A DNA stretch of 64,000 nt from HXMU1420-2 sp040830545 (GTDB lineage: Bacteria; Pseudomonadota; Alphaproteobacteria; Rhodobacterales; Rhodobacteraceae): positions 28,088 to 92,087 of the forward strand of contig JBFOMB010000047.1 of the NCBI GenBank assembly GCA_040830545.1. The letters run 5' to 3'. The translations under genes and the position numbers were made by a program. This document shows positions 1-8,234 of the stretch, piece by piece. Position 1 is the stretch's first letter. Each line of letters opens with the position of its first letter. Below the pieces are notes generated by a model. It did not search any database and was not told where the DNA came from. It saw only the letters and a list, made by a program, of their open reading frames with translations.

Positions 1-2
1 TC

Positions 3-611
3 GGCGCGGAAATTGCACGTCTCTACCGGGCCGAAGGATTGGACGTGGTCGGAACAGCGCGCGATGGCAGCGAGACCGTGCAACTGGACGTGACCCAGCC
101 GGATCAGCATCGGGCGATGGCGGAAAAACTGGCGGGGCAGTCAGTTGAGTTGTTGGTCTGCAACGCTGGGGTCTATGTCGACAAGGGGCAGTCGCTGGAA
201 AGCGGATTTGATGCAGCGATGTGGGCGCAGACCTTTGCGGTCAATGTGACCGGCGTGTTTCTGGCGGTTCAGGCCCTGCTGCCGAACCTGCGTGCAGCGG
301 AGGGGGCGAAGATCGCGATTATTTCGTCCCAGATGGCATCGCATGAACGCGCGCCCGGTGGCAGCTATATCTATCGTTCGTCCAAAGCGGCGGCGTTGAG
401 CCTGGGACGCAACCTCGCTTCTGATCTGCGCCCGGAAGGAATAGCCGTGGGTATCTACCACCCGGGCTGGGTGCAGACCGATATGGGTGGTGGTACAGCC
501 GACATCACGGTGGCCGAGGCTGGCGCAGGCCTTGTTGAGCGGTTTGCAGCGCTGTCTATGGACGCCACCGGGTGCTTTGAAACTTGGGATGGTCGGCAGC
601 ACCCGTACTAG
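3..611 (+). CDS. SDR family oxidoreductase, 5' end cut by window
   Basis: Short-chain dehydrogenase/reductase, an NAD(P)H-dependent cytosolic enzyme of unknown substrate. The reading frame is open to the first bases of the window, where it reads GAEIARLYRAEG, the usual helix after the cofactor glycine motif; the gene therefore starts upstream and about 10-15 N-terminal residues are missing. Visible landmarks are the NAG motif that follows strand 4 (CNAGVY) and the catalytic Tyr/Lys pair in YRSSK. The C-terminus is short and resembles the CsgA/sniffer-like single-domain SDRs. It ends seven bases before the stop of a convergent gene. Family sure; substrate unknown. Confidence 0.85.
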   Translation, partial: GAEIARLYRAEGLDVVGTARDGSETVQLDVTQPDQHRAMAEKLAGQSVELLVCNAGVYVDKGQSLESGFDAAMWAQTFAVNVTGVFLAVQALLPNLRAAEGAKIAIISSQMASHERAPGGSYIYRSSKAAALSLGRNLASDLRPEGIAVGIYHPGWVQTDMGGGTADITVAEAGAGLVERFAALSMDATGCFETWDGRQHPY

Positions 612-617
612 GGCGGC

Positions 618-971
618 TTACTTGACCGCGTTTGCAGGGACCTCGAACCGTTCACTTTCGCCGACAAAGATGAAATAGGTCCCGCCCTGTACCTTACCGC
701 GGACCTTGTCCGTCGTGTCGGCCGATGTCAGTTCGCCGCCTTCAAAGTACAGCAGACGCGTCCGGCCACCGGGCATCAGCACGCGCACGGACACTTTCCC
801 GTCATCCCTGCGGACCAGTTCTGCAGGGCAGGACGTTAGCGCAACACCGCTCAAAGGCGCGCAAGGGATTGTGCCCAAAGCATTGGTTCCATCCGTGCCC
901 GCAACGCTGGCCTGTTGCGCGACGGCTGGCACGGCGAAGAGTCCGGCAAAAAGCAAAGGGAGGATGCGCAT
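618..971 (-). CDS. Small secreted hypothetical protein
   Basis: A 117-residue protein not recognised as any named family. The first 18 residues (MRILPLLFAGLFAVPAVA) are a clear Sec signal peptide with a cleavage site after AVA, so the mature product should be periplasmic. It has two cysteines about 12 residues apart (PCAPL and SCPAE), which could form a disulphide, and a beta-rich remainder. The start is supported by an AAGGA ribosome site eight bases before the ATG. It is convergent with the SDR gene and divergent from lysC. Confidence 0.65.
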   Translation of the reverse strand: MRILPLLFAGLFAVPAVAQQASVAGTDGTNALGTIPCAPLSGVALTSCPAELVRRDDGKVSVRVLMPGGRTRLLYFEGGELTSADTTDKVRGKVQGGTYFIFVGESERFEVPANAVK

Positions 972-1127
972 GTGAATGTCCTTTCGGCGACGCTTCGGAT
1001 GTCAGCCTGACATCGCACCCTGGTGCTGTAAAGCAGGGGACAAGCGTCATTTCACCCCACTTGCTCTTGGACGCGGACCGGCCTAAGAGGCGCAGCAGTT
1101 TCGTTACCCGATGCAGAGAGACACAAA

Positions 1128-2366
1128 ATGCCCGTGCTGGTCATGAAATTCGGCGGAACCTCCGTGGCGAACCTGGATCGGATTCGGCGGGCGGCGAAAC
1201 GTGTTGGTGTCGAGGTTGCCAAGGGCTACGACGTGATTGTCATCGTGTCGGCCATGTCGGGAAAGACAAACGAACTGGTTGGCTGGGTCAACGAAACCTC
1301 GCCCCTGTTTGACGCACGTGAATACGACGCGGTAGTATCCTCGGGCGAAAACGTGACCGCCGGGTTGATGGCGTTGACCTTGCAGGAAATGGACGTGCCC
1401 GCACGCAGTTGGCAAGGCTGGCAAGTGCCGCTTTTGACGAATGCGTCTCACGCAGCTGCGCGGATCGAGGACATCCCGACAGAGAACATCATGGCCAAAT
1501 TTGGTGAAGGCATGCGCGTGGCCGTGGTTGCCGGTTTCCAGGGGATTGGCCCGGATGGGCGCATCACGACGCTGGGTCGTGGTGGGTCGGACACGACGGC
1601 GGTGGCCTTTGCCGCCGCTTTCGACGCGGACCGTTGCGACATTTATACGGACGTGGACGGGGTCTACACCACCGACCCACGGATCACCGACAAGGCCCGC
1701 AAACTGGAAAAGATTGCGTTCGAAGAAATGCTGGAACTGGCCTCGCTGGGGGCCAAGGTGCTGCAAACGCGGTCTGTTGAACTGGCGATGCGGTTCAACG
1801 TGCGCTTGCGGGTGCTGTCGAGCTTTGAGGAACAATCGGACAATGCTGGCACGCTGGTCTGTGCCGAGGAGGATATCATGGAATCCAATGTTGTTGCCGG
1901 TGTTGCGGCCTCTCGCGAAGAGGCCAAGGTCACCCTGGTCAGTGTGGCGGACCGTCCCGGGATCGCGGCCACCATCTTCACGGCGCTGAGCGAGGCCGGC
2001 GTGAATGTCGATATGATCGTTCAGAACATCTCGGAAGAGGGTCGGACGGACATGACGTTCTCTTGCCCCACGACCGAGGTCGCCCGGGCCGAGGACGCCG
2101 TCACCAAAGCCAAGGAAGAGGGTGTCTTGAACTTTGCCGAGGTCATCGCGGACATTGAGGTCGCCAAGGTGTCGGTTGTCGGCATCGGCATGCGCAGCCA
2201 GTCCGGCGTCGCGGCCAAGATGTTCCGTGTGCTGTCGGACGAAGGCATCAACATCAAGGTGATCACCACGTCCGAGATCAAGATTTCCGTTCTGATCGAC
2301 CGGAAGTACATGGAACTGGCCGTACAAGCGTTGCACGACGCATTTGAACTGGAAAAGGCAGCCTAA
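1128..2366 (+). CDS. lysC: Aspartate kinase
   Basis: Phosphorylates L-aspartate with ATP, the committed step to lysine, threonine, methionine and diaminopimelate. The N-terminus has the kinase signature KFGGTSVAN, followed by the amino-acid-kinase fold with GRGGSDTTA and the nucleotide-contact region YTDVDGVYTTDP to about residue 245. The last 150 residues hold two ACT domains (VSVADRPGIAATIF and VGIGMRSQSGVAAKMF), so feedback inhibition by lysine and/or threonine is expected. The 412-residue length is normal for the monofunctional class. It stands alone with its own upstream region; no riboswitch-like structure was noticed before it. Confidence 0.97.
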   Translation: MPVLVMKFGGTSVANLDRIRRAAKRVGVEVAKGYDVIVIVSAMSGKTNELVGWVNETSPLFDAREYDAVVSSGENVTAGLMALTLQEMDVPARSWQGWQVPLLTNASHAAARIEDIPTENIMAKFGEGMRVAVVAGFQGIGPDGRITTLGRGGSDTTAVAFAAAFDADRCDIYTDVDGVYTTDPRITDKARKLEKIAFEEMLELASLGAKVLQTRSVELAMRFNVRLRVLSSFEEQSDNAGTLVCAEEDIMESNVVAGVAASREEAKVTLVSVADRPGIAATIFTALSEAGVNVDMIVQNISEEGRTDMTFSCPTTEVARAEDAVTKAKEEGVLNFAEVIADIEVAKVSVVGIGMRSQSGVAAKMFRVLSDEGINIKVITTSEIKISVLIDRKYMELAVQALHDAFELEKAA

Positions 2367-2388
2367 GGCCGCCCCGACCCAGCCCGGG

Positions 2389-3501
2389 TCAGAGATAGTT
2401 CATCATCTTTTGGACCCAGAACAACACTTTGGCCAATGGCTCGATTGGTCCGGCGTTTTCCGTGAACATCATTGCGGACCCGGACATACCCAGCAGCATT
2501 GCGTGTGGGGGCATGTCGTCCGGTATCGCCAACCGCACGACAAACTGATCGCTGCCCAGCAGTTGAGCAACGGTTGGCAACGCACCGGTCGCACCGCTCA
2601 ACGTGCCTTCGGCTGTGCCAGGCATGATTGCGTCAATCTGCGTTACAAATGTCTCGCCGGGCATGGATTGCATGGCGACATGCACCTCCGCCCCAACCTG
2701 AAACGCGCGGGCCCCGGTTTGACGGAACACACCGCCAAGCACGTACTGTTCCTGTGGAAGGAAGGCTACCGCGGGCTGGAAACTGGTCACGCGTTGTCCG
2801 GGGCGTAGGGACAGGGCAGTGATGACACCGTCGGCGGGCGCGCGGACAACGGTTTGCTCCAGGTTCCAACGCGCCCCGATCAGGGCCTGCTGCGCCTGCA
2901 CAACCGCCGCGTTTTCTCCGTTCACCTCGGACGCGATGCGGATTTCCACCCCACGCTTGCGCGCCCGGGCGGCTTCCAGGCTGGCTTCAAGCTGTTCGAT
3001 GTTCGACACAGCTTCCTGCATCTGGAATTCGTTGGTCGCACCGCGTTCCGCTAGTCGCACGATGTCGTCGCGCCGCTGAATGCCAAAGGCCAATTGCGCC
3101 CTCAGCCGCTCGATGTCGGCCTCGGCTGTTTCCAATTCCGCCTGTAACCCTTCGGCAGCGGCCTGTGCATCGACCACCGCGGCCTCCAACCGCGCGACTT
3201 CTGCGGCAAAGGGGGTCGGGTCGATCACGAACAGAACGTCGCCAGCGCTGATAGGTGTGTGCGAATCGGCGTGAAGTTCGATTACCGTGCCGCTGACATT
3301 TGGCGTGATCTCAATAGTTGTGCCCAGAACGGTCACGCGCCCAGAGGGCGTCAGGTAGTTCAAGGCGCCGATAACCGTCAGAGCGATTATCAAGCCAATA
3401 AACCCGGAAACGCTTTTCCATAGGCCATTCCACGGCAGCAACTTGAGTTTGCCGAAAATCAGGTAGAGCAGCAGGGCATAGAGGCCGAGGACAATGAGCA
3501 T
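2389..3501 (-). CDS. HlyD-family membrane fusion protein
   Basis: Periplasmic adaptor of an efflux or secretion system. The N-terminus has hydrophobic stretches at about residues 1-17 and 28-47. A lipoyl half-motif follows (ITPNVSGTVIELHADSHTPI), then a long Ala/Glu/Leu-rich coiled-coil hairpin at about residues 100-200, the second lipoyl half (VRAPADGVITAL) and a beta-barrel part. The ATG at 3501 is preferred over a GTG three codons upstream because AAAGG lies eight bases before the ATG. No inner-membrane pump or outer-membrane channel lies next to it, as in YibH/AaeA-like orphan adaptors. Convergent with lysC. Confidence 0.85.
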   Translation of the reverse strand: MLIVLGLYALLLYLIFGKLKLLPWNGLWKSVSGFIGLIIALTVIGALNYLTPSGRVTVLGTTIEITPNVSGTVIELHADSHTPISAGDVLFVIDPTPFAAEVARLEAAVVDAQAAAEGLQAELETAEADIERLRAQLAFGIQRRDDIVRLAERGATNEFQMQEAVSNIEQLEASLEAARARKRGVEIRIASEVNGENAAVVQAQQALIGARWNLEQTVVRAPADGVITALSLRPGQRVTSFQPAVAFLPQEQYVLGGVFRQTGARAFQVGAEVHVAMQSMPGETFVTQIDAIMPGTAEGTLSGATGALPTVAQLLGSDQFVVRLAIPDDMPPHAMLLGMSGSAMMFTENAGPIEPLAKVLFWVQKMMNYL

Positions 3502-3628
3502 AGCGCACACCTTTCGCTGAATCGAACACCGACAATCGCGAAATCGTTATGCGTGTAGCTTAGCGTCGAAGCCTATGGGTTTGCACCTGCTTACTGGTTG
3601 CAGGGCTACTGACGCGGCGACAAACGGC

Positions 3629-4027
3629 CTAGCGGAGATCCTTCCACGGTGCTTCGCTCGCGACGTCGACCAGTTCATAGCCTTGATCGCCAACACAGGG
3701 GCCAAGGATTGCCAACAGTTTTGCGTCTGTATCACCAACGTTGAAAGACGCATGGACCACATCCGCCCCGATGAATACCGAGTCGCCCGGGCCAAAGATG
3801 CGCTTTTCCTCACCCAACCACTGCTCGACCTTGCCTGAGATGCAGTAAATCACCTCTTCCTGATCCGGGTGCTTGTGAAAATCATGGCCTTGGCCGGGAG
3901 TGATGTTCACCTCGATCACCGTCAATTGTCCGGCACCGGTCGAGGGTGGATGGCTCATCCAGCGCAGCTTGCCCCAGTCCAGTTCTTCGGGCGGGGTGTC
4001 TGCGGACATCATGAACGTTCCGGTCAT
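3629..4027 (-). CDS. Cupin-domain protein
   Basis: A 132-residue single-domain cupin. Cupin motif 1 is visible as HKHPDQEEVIYCISG and motif 2 as PGDSVFIGADVVHASFN, giving the His/Glu set that usually binds a divalent metal. Small cupins of this kind act as sugar isomerases, dioxygenases or ligand sensors; which one applies here cannot be told. The ATG at 4027 was chosen because GGAG lies seven bases upstream, whereas longer open frames run into the preceding kinase gene. It starts 29 bases after the PfkB kinase and is probably the last gene of the leftward sugar operon. Confidence 0.85.
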   Translation of the reverse strand: MTGTFMMSADTPPEELDWGKLRWMSHPPSTGAGQLTVIEVNITPGQGHDFHKHPDQEEVIYCISGKVEQWLGEEKRIFGPGDSVFIGADVVHASFNVGDTDAKLLAILGPCVGDQGYELVDVASEAPWKDLR

Positions 4028-4056
4028 GGCCTTGCTCCAATTTTGAATTCTAGTTG

Positions 4057-4998
4057 TCAGGCGCGCCACGCGGCCATGGCGGCCTCTGTCTGGGCGCGGT
4101 CCACGATCCCTGCATCCGAGCCCAGCCCACTGGCCACCAGTGACGCGGCGGCGGTGCCGAGATGCGCGCATTCGGTCAAATCACGGTCGTCTGCCAGCCC
4201 AGCAATGAACCCTGCTGTATATGCATCGCCGCAGCCCGTCGTGTCCACCACATCAATGTCGTATACGGGCACGTGGATGCGATCATCGCCCATGGCAATC
4301 ATCGACCCATCGCCGCCCATAGTCAGCACGGGGCAGGTTACGCCACGCGACTGGAAGAACTTGATGTTTTCTTCGACGCCTGACAGGCCGCTGAGGATTT
4401 CGGCCTCTTCAATCGACGGAATGAAATAGTCGATATGCGGCAACAACGGCTCAACAAAGGGCCACGTGTCCGGCCCAGCCCCAACAAGGTCCCAGGTGGT
4501 GACGCATCCGGCCTCTTGCGCCGCTTGCAGCAATGCGCGTGACGGTTCGCCGTCCATCTTTGCCAGCAAACCAGTGCCACCCAGATGCAGGAACCGGCAG
4601 TCCAGCACGTCCGGCAGCATATCCGCGCTGACGTCGAAATGGTCGGATGCGCCACGACAATGCAGCGCTGGGCGTTCGCCGTTCGGGCGCACATTCAGGA
4701 TCGTGGCCGAGGTTTCGACGCCGTCCAGCCGTGCCATGTGAGCACAGTCGATGCCGAACTGTTCCATCCGGTTGATCACAAAATCGGCCTTTTCATCCGA
4801 CCCAACTGCGCCAACTGCCTGACAGTTCAACCCCAGCTTGGCCAGATCGACCACGGTGCCCCCTGCGGTCCCGGCGACCGTCAGGCGGATTTCCTCGATA
4901 AAATCAACATTTCCGCCGTCTGGGATCGCTGTGACAGGCCGCCCGAGTACATCCAGAATATAGAGACCAACAACGGAAACATCGAAACGGCGGGTCAT
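4057..4998 (-). CDS. PfkB-family carbohydrate kinase
   Basis: ATP-dependent sugar or nucleoside kinase of the ribokinase fold, 313 residues. The second PfkB signature is present as DTTGCGDAYTAGF, with the catalytic aspartate in GCGD and the anion-hole glycines. The N-terminal GG region (VAGTAGGTVVDLAKLG) is slightly divergent from the ribokinase GGxxxN pattern. Its start overlaps the stop of the preceding small membrane protein gene by four bases (ATGA), tying it to the ABC-transporter operon. In this setting it most likely phosphorylates the imported sugar or a breakdown product; the substrate is not predictable by eye. Confidence 0.9.
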   Translation of the reverse strand: MTRRFDVSVVGLYILDVLGRPVTAIPDGGNVDFIEEIRLTVAGTAGGTVVDLAKLGLNCQAVGAVGSDEKADFVINRMEQFGIDCAHMARLDGVETSATILNVRPNGERPALHCRGASDHFDVSADMLPDVLDCRFLHLGGTGLLAKMDGEPSRALLQAAQEAGCVTTWDLVGAGPDTWPFVEPLLPHIDYFIPSIEEAEILSGLSGVEENIKFFQSRGVTCPVLTMGGDGSMIAMGDDRIHVPVYDIDVVDTTGCGDAYTAGFIAGLADDRDLTECAHLGTAAASLVASGLGSDAGIVDRAQTEAAMAAWRA

Positions 4999-5282
4999 CT
5001 GATCGACTCCAGGTAATCAACATAAAGGAACGCGGTTCCGACCCCAAGAGACGCGGCAACGCCGAGAATGACAAGGATGATGATGGAGACTTTGACCACA
5101 AATCGCCATTCGGTGCCTTCACGCGCCAGGGGCACAAGGTTGAAGGCCAATGCGCCGATCACAACAGTGACGCAGCCGATGGAAAACAGAGCGATCGAAA
5201 ACGGCTGAAAGATCGCGATGATCGACAGCACGCAAAGCCCGATGATGATCCGTTCGAGCCATTTTGCCTGGGATGCGGTCAT
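4995..5282 (-). CDS. Small membrane protein in ABC operon
   Basis: A 95-residue protein with three to four hydrophobic segments (about residues 11-27, 29-50 and 62-88) and few charged residues. I do not recognise the family. It overlaps the ATPase gene before it and the kinase gene after it by four bases each, so it is translationally coupled in the transporter operon. Rhizobial glycerol importers (GlpSTPQUV) also carry a small membrane protein beside two ATPases, but this sequence does not obviously match that one. It could be an accessory of the importer; this is inference from position. Confidence 0.75.
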   Translation of the reverse strand: MTASQAKWLERIIIGLCVLSIIAIFQPFSIALFSIGCVTVVIGALAFNLVPLAREGTEWRFVVKVSIIILVILGVAASLGVGTAFLYVDYLESIR

Positions 5283-6373
5283 GTGGTCCTCAACACTTGC
5301 TCGTCTTCGGTGAAGATGTGGGTGGTGCCCGGCGGGAACCTTGTGTGGACATTGTCGCCCTCGGCCAGTGGCACGCGCCAGTCGGTGACCAGGCGCAGGT
5401 CGTGATGCCCGTCATTCATATGCGCCAGCGTTTCTGCCCCCATGGGTTCGACAATGTCGATCCGGGTGGACAGGCCGTCGGCCACCGGCTCCTGACTGAT
5501 CTCAAGGTTGCGCGGTCGGATGCCCAGCGTGACCTTGGTTCCGGGGCCCAATTCGCTGACACGCGGATCGACCTGAATGGTCAGGCTCTGCCCACCTTCA
5601 ACAGAAAAGTCGGCGAGCCCCTCGCCATGGAGGGCAGTAAAGGTGGCCGGGATCAGGTTCATCTGTGGTGTCCCGATGAACCCAGCAACAAACAGGTTGG
5701 AGGGTCGTTGGAACACGTTGTGAGGCGTATCCACCTGCTCGATCCGACCATCGCGCATGACGGCAATCCGGTCTGCCATGGTCAACGCTTCCAACTGGTC
5801 GTGCGTCACGATCACGGTGGGCTTGGACAGGTCCTGCAACACCTCCTTGATCTCGCCGCGCATTTCTTCGCGCAGTTGCACGTCCAAACGCGAAAGTGGT
5901 TCGTCAAACAGGAAGCAGTTCGGATCGCGGATAATCGACCGGCCCACGGCCACACGCTGTTTTTCACCCTCAGCCAGTTGCCCCGGTGTGCGCCCCAGAA
6001 TGCCGCCCAACTGCAATGTATCCGAAATCCGCTGAACGCGGTTTTCGATCTCGGTCGTAGATAACCCCTCGCCGTGAAGGGGAAAGGCCAGGTTTTCAGC
6101 CACTGTCAGCGAGGGATAGAGCGCGTAGAACTGGAACGACATCGCCACGTTGCGTTCGCGCGGGGCCAGATTATTCACCCGGTTGCCCTGCAGGAACACG
6201 TCGCCCTCCGTTGCCCATTCCAGCCCGGCGACCATACGCAGGGTCGTCGTTTTGCCGCAGCCCGACGGGCCCAGCAGGCACAGCACCTCGCCATCGCCCA
6301 CATCCAGATCGATCGCATCGACAGCCGTCAGCGCGCCAAAACGCTTAGTCAGTTTTTTCAGCTCGATTGTCAT
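5279..6373 (-). CDS. Sugar ABC importer ATPase, degenerate signature
   Basis: MalK/UgpC-type ATPase of 364 residues that would energise the two permeases just upstream. Walker A is GPSGCGKTT (residues 36-44), the Q-loop glutamine is Q81, Walker B is CFLFDE (153-158) and the switch histidine is H191 (VTHDQ). The family signature LSGGQ is replaced by LAEGE (133-137). The C-terminal third is the MalK-type regulatory OB region. A second, different ATPase lies in the same operon with the opposite defect, so the two probably form a heterodimer. Overlaps its neighbours on both sides by four bases. Confidence 0.93.
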   Translation of the reverse strand: MTIELKKLTKRFGALTAVDAIDLDVGDGEVLCLLGPSGCGKTTTLRMVAGLEWATEGDVFLQGNRVNNLAPRERNVAMSFQFYALYPSLTVAENLAFPLHGEGLSTTEIENRVQRISDTLQLGGILGRTPGQLAEGEKQRVAVGRSIIRDPNCFLFDEPLSRLDVQLREEMRGEIKEVLQDLSKPTVIVTHDQLEALTMADRIAVMRDGRIEQVDTPHNVFQRPSNLFVAGFIGTPQMNLIPATFTALHGEGLADFSVEGGQSLTIQVDPRVSELGPGTKVTLGIRPRNLEISQEPVADGLSTRIDIVEPMGAETLAHMNDGHHDLRLVTDWRVPLAEGDNVHTRFPPGTTHIFTEDEQVLRTT

Positions 6374-7239
6374 TTTTTGACGGTTCCGAAGGTAACGCCG
6401 CGCAGCAGCTGGTTTTGCAACAGGAAGGTGACAAAGAAGATCGGGATCAGGAACAGCGTCACAATGGCGGCCAGCAGGCCGTAATCCACGCCGACCTCAC
6501 CACCCATTGTCCGGGCCATGGCCACCGGCACAGTCCGGGTTTCGACCCCGGTCAGCAGCAGCGCAAACAGGAATTCATTCCAGGTCAGGATCAGGCCAAA
6601 CACGAATGTCGCGCTAAGCCCTGCCAGGATCTGCGGGATGCAGAATCGGAAGAACACACGTCGTTCGCTGGCCCCGTCCATGCGGGCGGCATCCTCGATC
6701 TCGGGGTTCAGTTCGTCAAAGAAGGATTTCACCAGCCAAACCGAGAAGGGGATGTTGAACGCGGTGTAGAGTAAGATGATCCCCCAGTAGCTGCCTGCCA
6801 ACCCGGTCAGGCGGAACATCAGGAAGATCGGGATAATCACCACGATGGGCGGCAACATCCGTGTGGTCAGGATGATGAACAGATATGTGTCATTGCCCCG
6901 CAGCGGGTAGCGCGAGAATGCATAGGCCGCCAAAGTGCCCACGATGATCGCCGCAGAAACCGACACGCCCGCGATAAAGATCGAGTTGAAGAAGTAGAGC
7001 GCCATGTCCGTGGCCTGGCTGGTGCCCGTGGTGATCGACGACCGGTAGAACACCGAAACGAAATTGTCGAAAGTTGGGGTAAAAAACAGCTTGGGCGGAA
7101 CCGCCAGCGCGTCTGTCCGCGTCTTGAACGCGGTCAGGATGATCCAGAGAACCGGGAAGAAGTAGATGAAGCCAACCACGGCGGTGATCGCTGTGTATCC
7201 CCACCCGGCCTTGCCGATTTCTCGTTGTCTGCGGGCCAT
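6370..7239 (-). CDS. Sugar ABC permease, MalG-type
   Basis: Inner-membrane permease of the carbohydrate uptake CUT1 group, 289 residues with about six hydrophobic segments. The cytoplasmic EAA loop that docks on the ATPase reads EDAARMDGASERRVFFRFCIPQ near residue 190. The C-terminus is short and lacks the extra helices of MalF-type subunits. It overlaps the preceding permease by one base and the following ATPase gene by four, which means tight coupling. It should pair with the MalF-type subunit encoded immediately before it. Confidence 0.93.
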   Translation of the reverse strand: MARRQREIGKAGWGYTAITAVVGFIYFFPVLWIILTAFKTRTDALAVPPKLFFTPTFDNFVSVFYRSSITTGTSQATDMALYFFNSIFIAGVSVSAAIIVGTLAAYAFSRYPLRGNDTYLFIILTTRMLPPIVVIIPIFLMFRLTGLAGSYWGIILLYTAFNIPFSVWLVKSFFDELNPEIEDAARMDGASERRVFFRFCIPQILAGLSATFVFGLILTWNEFLFALLLTGVETRTVPVAMARTMGGEVGVDYGLLAAIVTLFLIPIFFVTFLLQNQLLRGVTFGTVKK

Positions 7240-8156
7240 CAGCTGACCTCCTCTTCACGCCGGTTCACGGCATACAGGTACAGGTTGGTGAGAACGATCA
7301 CGATAAACAGCACGATGTATGCCAGTGCTGAGGATTGGCTGGTTTTGAAGAACTGGAACCCGGTGCGATAAAGGTAGACGGCAATGGTTTCCGTCGACGA
7401 CCCCGGTCCGCCTTCGGTGATGATGTAGACGATGTCGAACAGTTTGAAAGTTTCAATCGTCCGGAACAGCACCGCCAGCAGCAGCAGTGATTTGATGTAG
7501 GGGAACGTGATCGTCCAGAACGTGCGCCAGCTGGAGGCCCGATCAATTTCCGCCGCCTCATAGAGGTATTTCGGCACCGACACGAGCCCGGCCAGCACCA
7601 GCAGCATCACAAACGGCGACCACATCCAGGCATCGGCCAGAACGATCCCGGCTATGGCCCCGGCAGGTGTTGCCAGCATCACGAATTTCTCCGAGGTGAA
7701 GAAATTCATGGCGTAGGACACAATGCCGAAGGTCGGCTCGTAAAACAGTTTGAAGAAGACGCCGACCGACACAAAGGACAGCATCATGGGCGTCAGCACC
7801 AGCATCAGGACAAGCCGGCGCATGGGAAATTCCTTGGCAAACAGCAACGCCAGCAGGAACCCGATGATCAGTTGCAGCAGCACCGAGGACCCGACGATGA
7901 TCGCGGTGGTCTGGAACCGTTCCCAGACCTTTTCGTCCGTCAGTACGTCGGCATAGTTATCCAGCCCCTTGAACTTGGGCACGCGGGTGCTGGAGGCTTT
8001 GTAGTTGAAAAAGCTGAGGCCAAAGGACCACAACAGCGGGAAAATGTTCATGACGAACAGGATCGTAAGCGCGGGCGCAACCAAAAGCGCTCCTCGCCTT
8101 TTCGGATCAAGGAGCCAGGCTCCGAACCCGCCCTGACTGCCCGCTGTGTCTGCCAT
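7239..8156 (-). CDS. Sugar ABC permease, MalF-type
   Basis: Inner-membrane CUT1 permease of 305 residues with about six membrane spans. The EAA loop is EAAEIDRASSWRTFWTITFP near residue 205. The ATG at 8156 is preferred to the adjoining GTG because GAGGCGA sits at good spacing before it. The gene begins 78 bases after the solute-binding protein gene, and the gap holds a terminator-like hairpin that probably lowers expression of the permeases relative to the binding protein. Confidence 0.93.
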   Translation of the reverse strand: MADTAGSQGGFGAWLLDPKRRGALLVAPALTILFVMNIFPLLWSFGLSFFNYKASSTRVPKFKGLDNYADVLTDEKVWERFQTTAIIVGSSVLLQLIIGFLLALLFAKEFPMRRLVLMLVLTPMMLSFVSVGVFFKLFYEPTFGIVSYAMNFFTSEKFVMLATPAGAIAGIVLADAWMWSPFVMLLVLAGLVSVPKYLYEAAEIDRASSWRTFWTITFPYIKSLLLLAVLFRTIETFKLFDIVYIITEGGPGSSTETIAVYLYRTGFQFFKTSQSSALAYIVLFIVIVLTNLYLYAVNRREEEVS

Positions 8157-8187
8157 CACTCGCCTCGTTGTATCTCAGGAATTGGTC

Positions 8188-8217
8188 AAAAAAGGGGCCC
8201 GGCCTGAACCGGACCCC
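8188..8217 (-). terminator. Attenuator-type hairpin between binding protein and permease
   Basis: Read on the minus strand, a 9-bp stem GGGGTCCGG/CCGGGCCCC (one G-U pair) closes a six-base loop and is followed directly by six T residues. This is a textbook intrinsic terminator. It lies inside the operon just after the solute-binding protein gene and before the permease gene. Leaky terminators at this place are a common means of making more binding protein than membrane subunits. Confidence 0.8.
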
Positions 8218-8234
8218 CGGGAGGAATGATCAGA

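Noticed and set aside
976..1127. Possible lysine riboswitch before lysC
   Set aside because: No recognisable conserved helices or loop motifs, and the space is too short for a full aptamer plus expression platform.
1104..2336. A 410-codon minus-strand frame opposite lysC
   Set aside because: Same reason: mirror of aspartate kinase codons, low-complexity basic composition, no ribosome site.
2367..2388. GACCC-AGCCC-GGGTC as a bidirectional terminator for lysC and the HlyD-like gene
   Set aside because: The stem is only five pairs and there is no T-run on either side.
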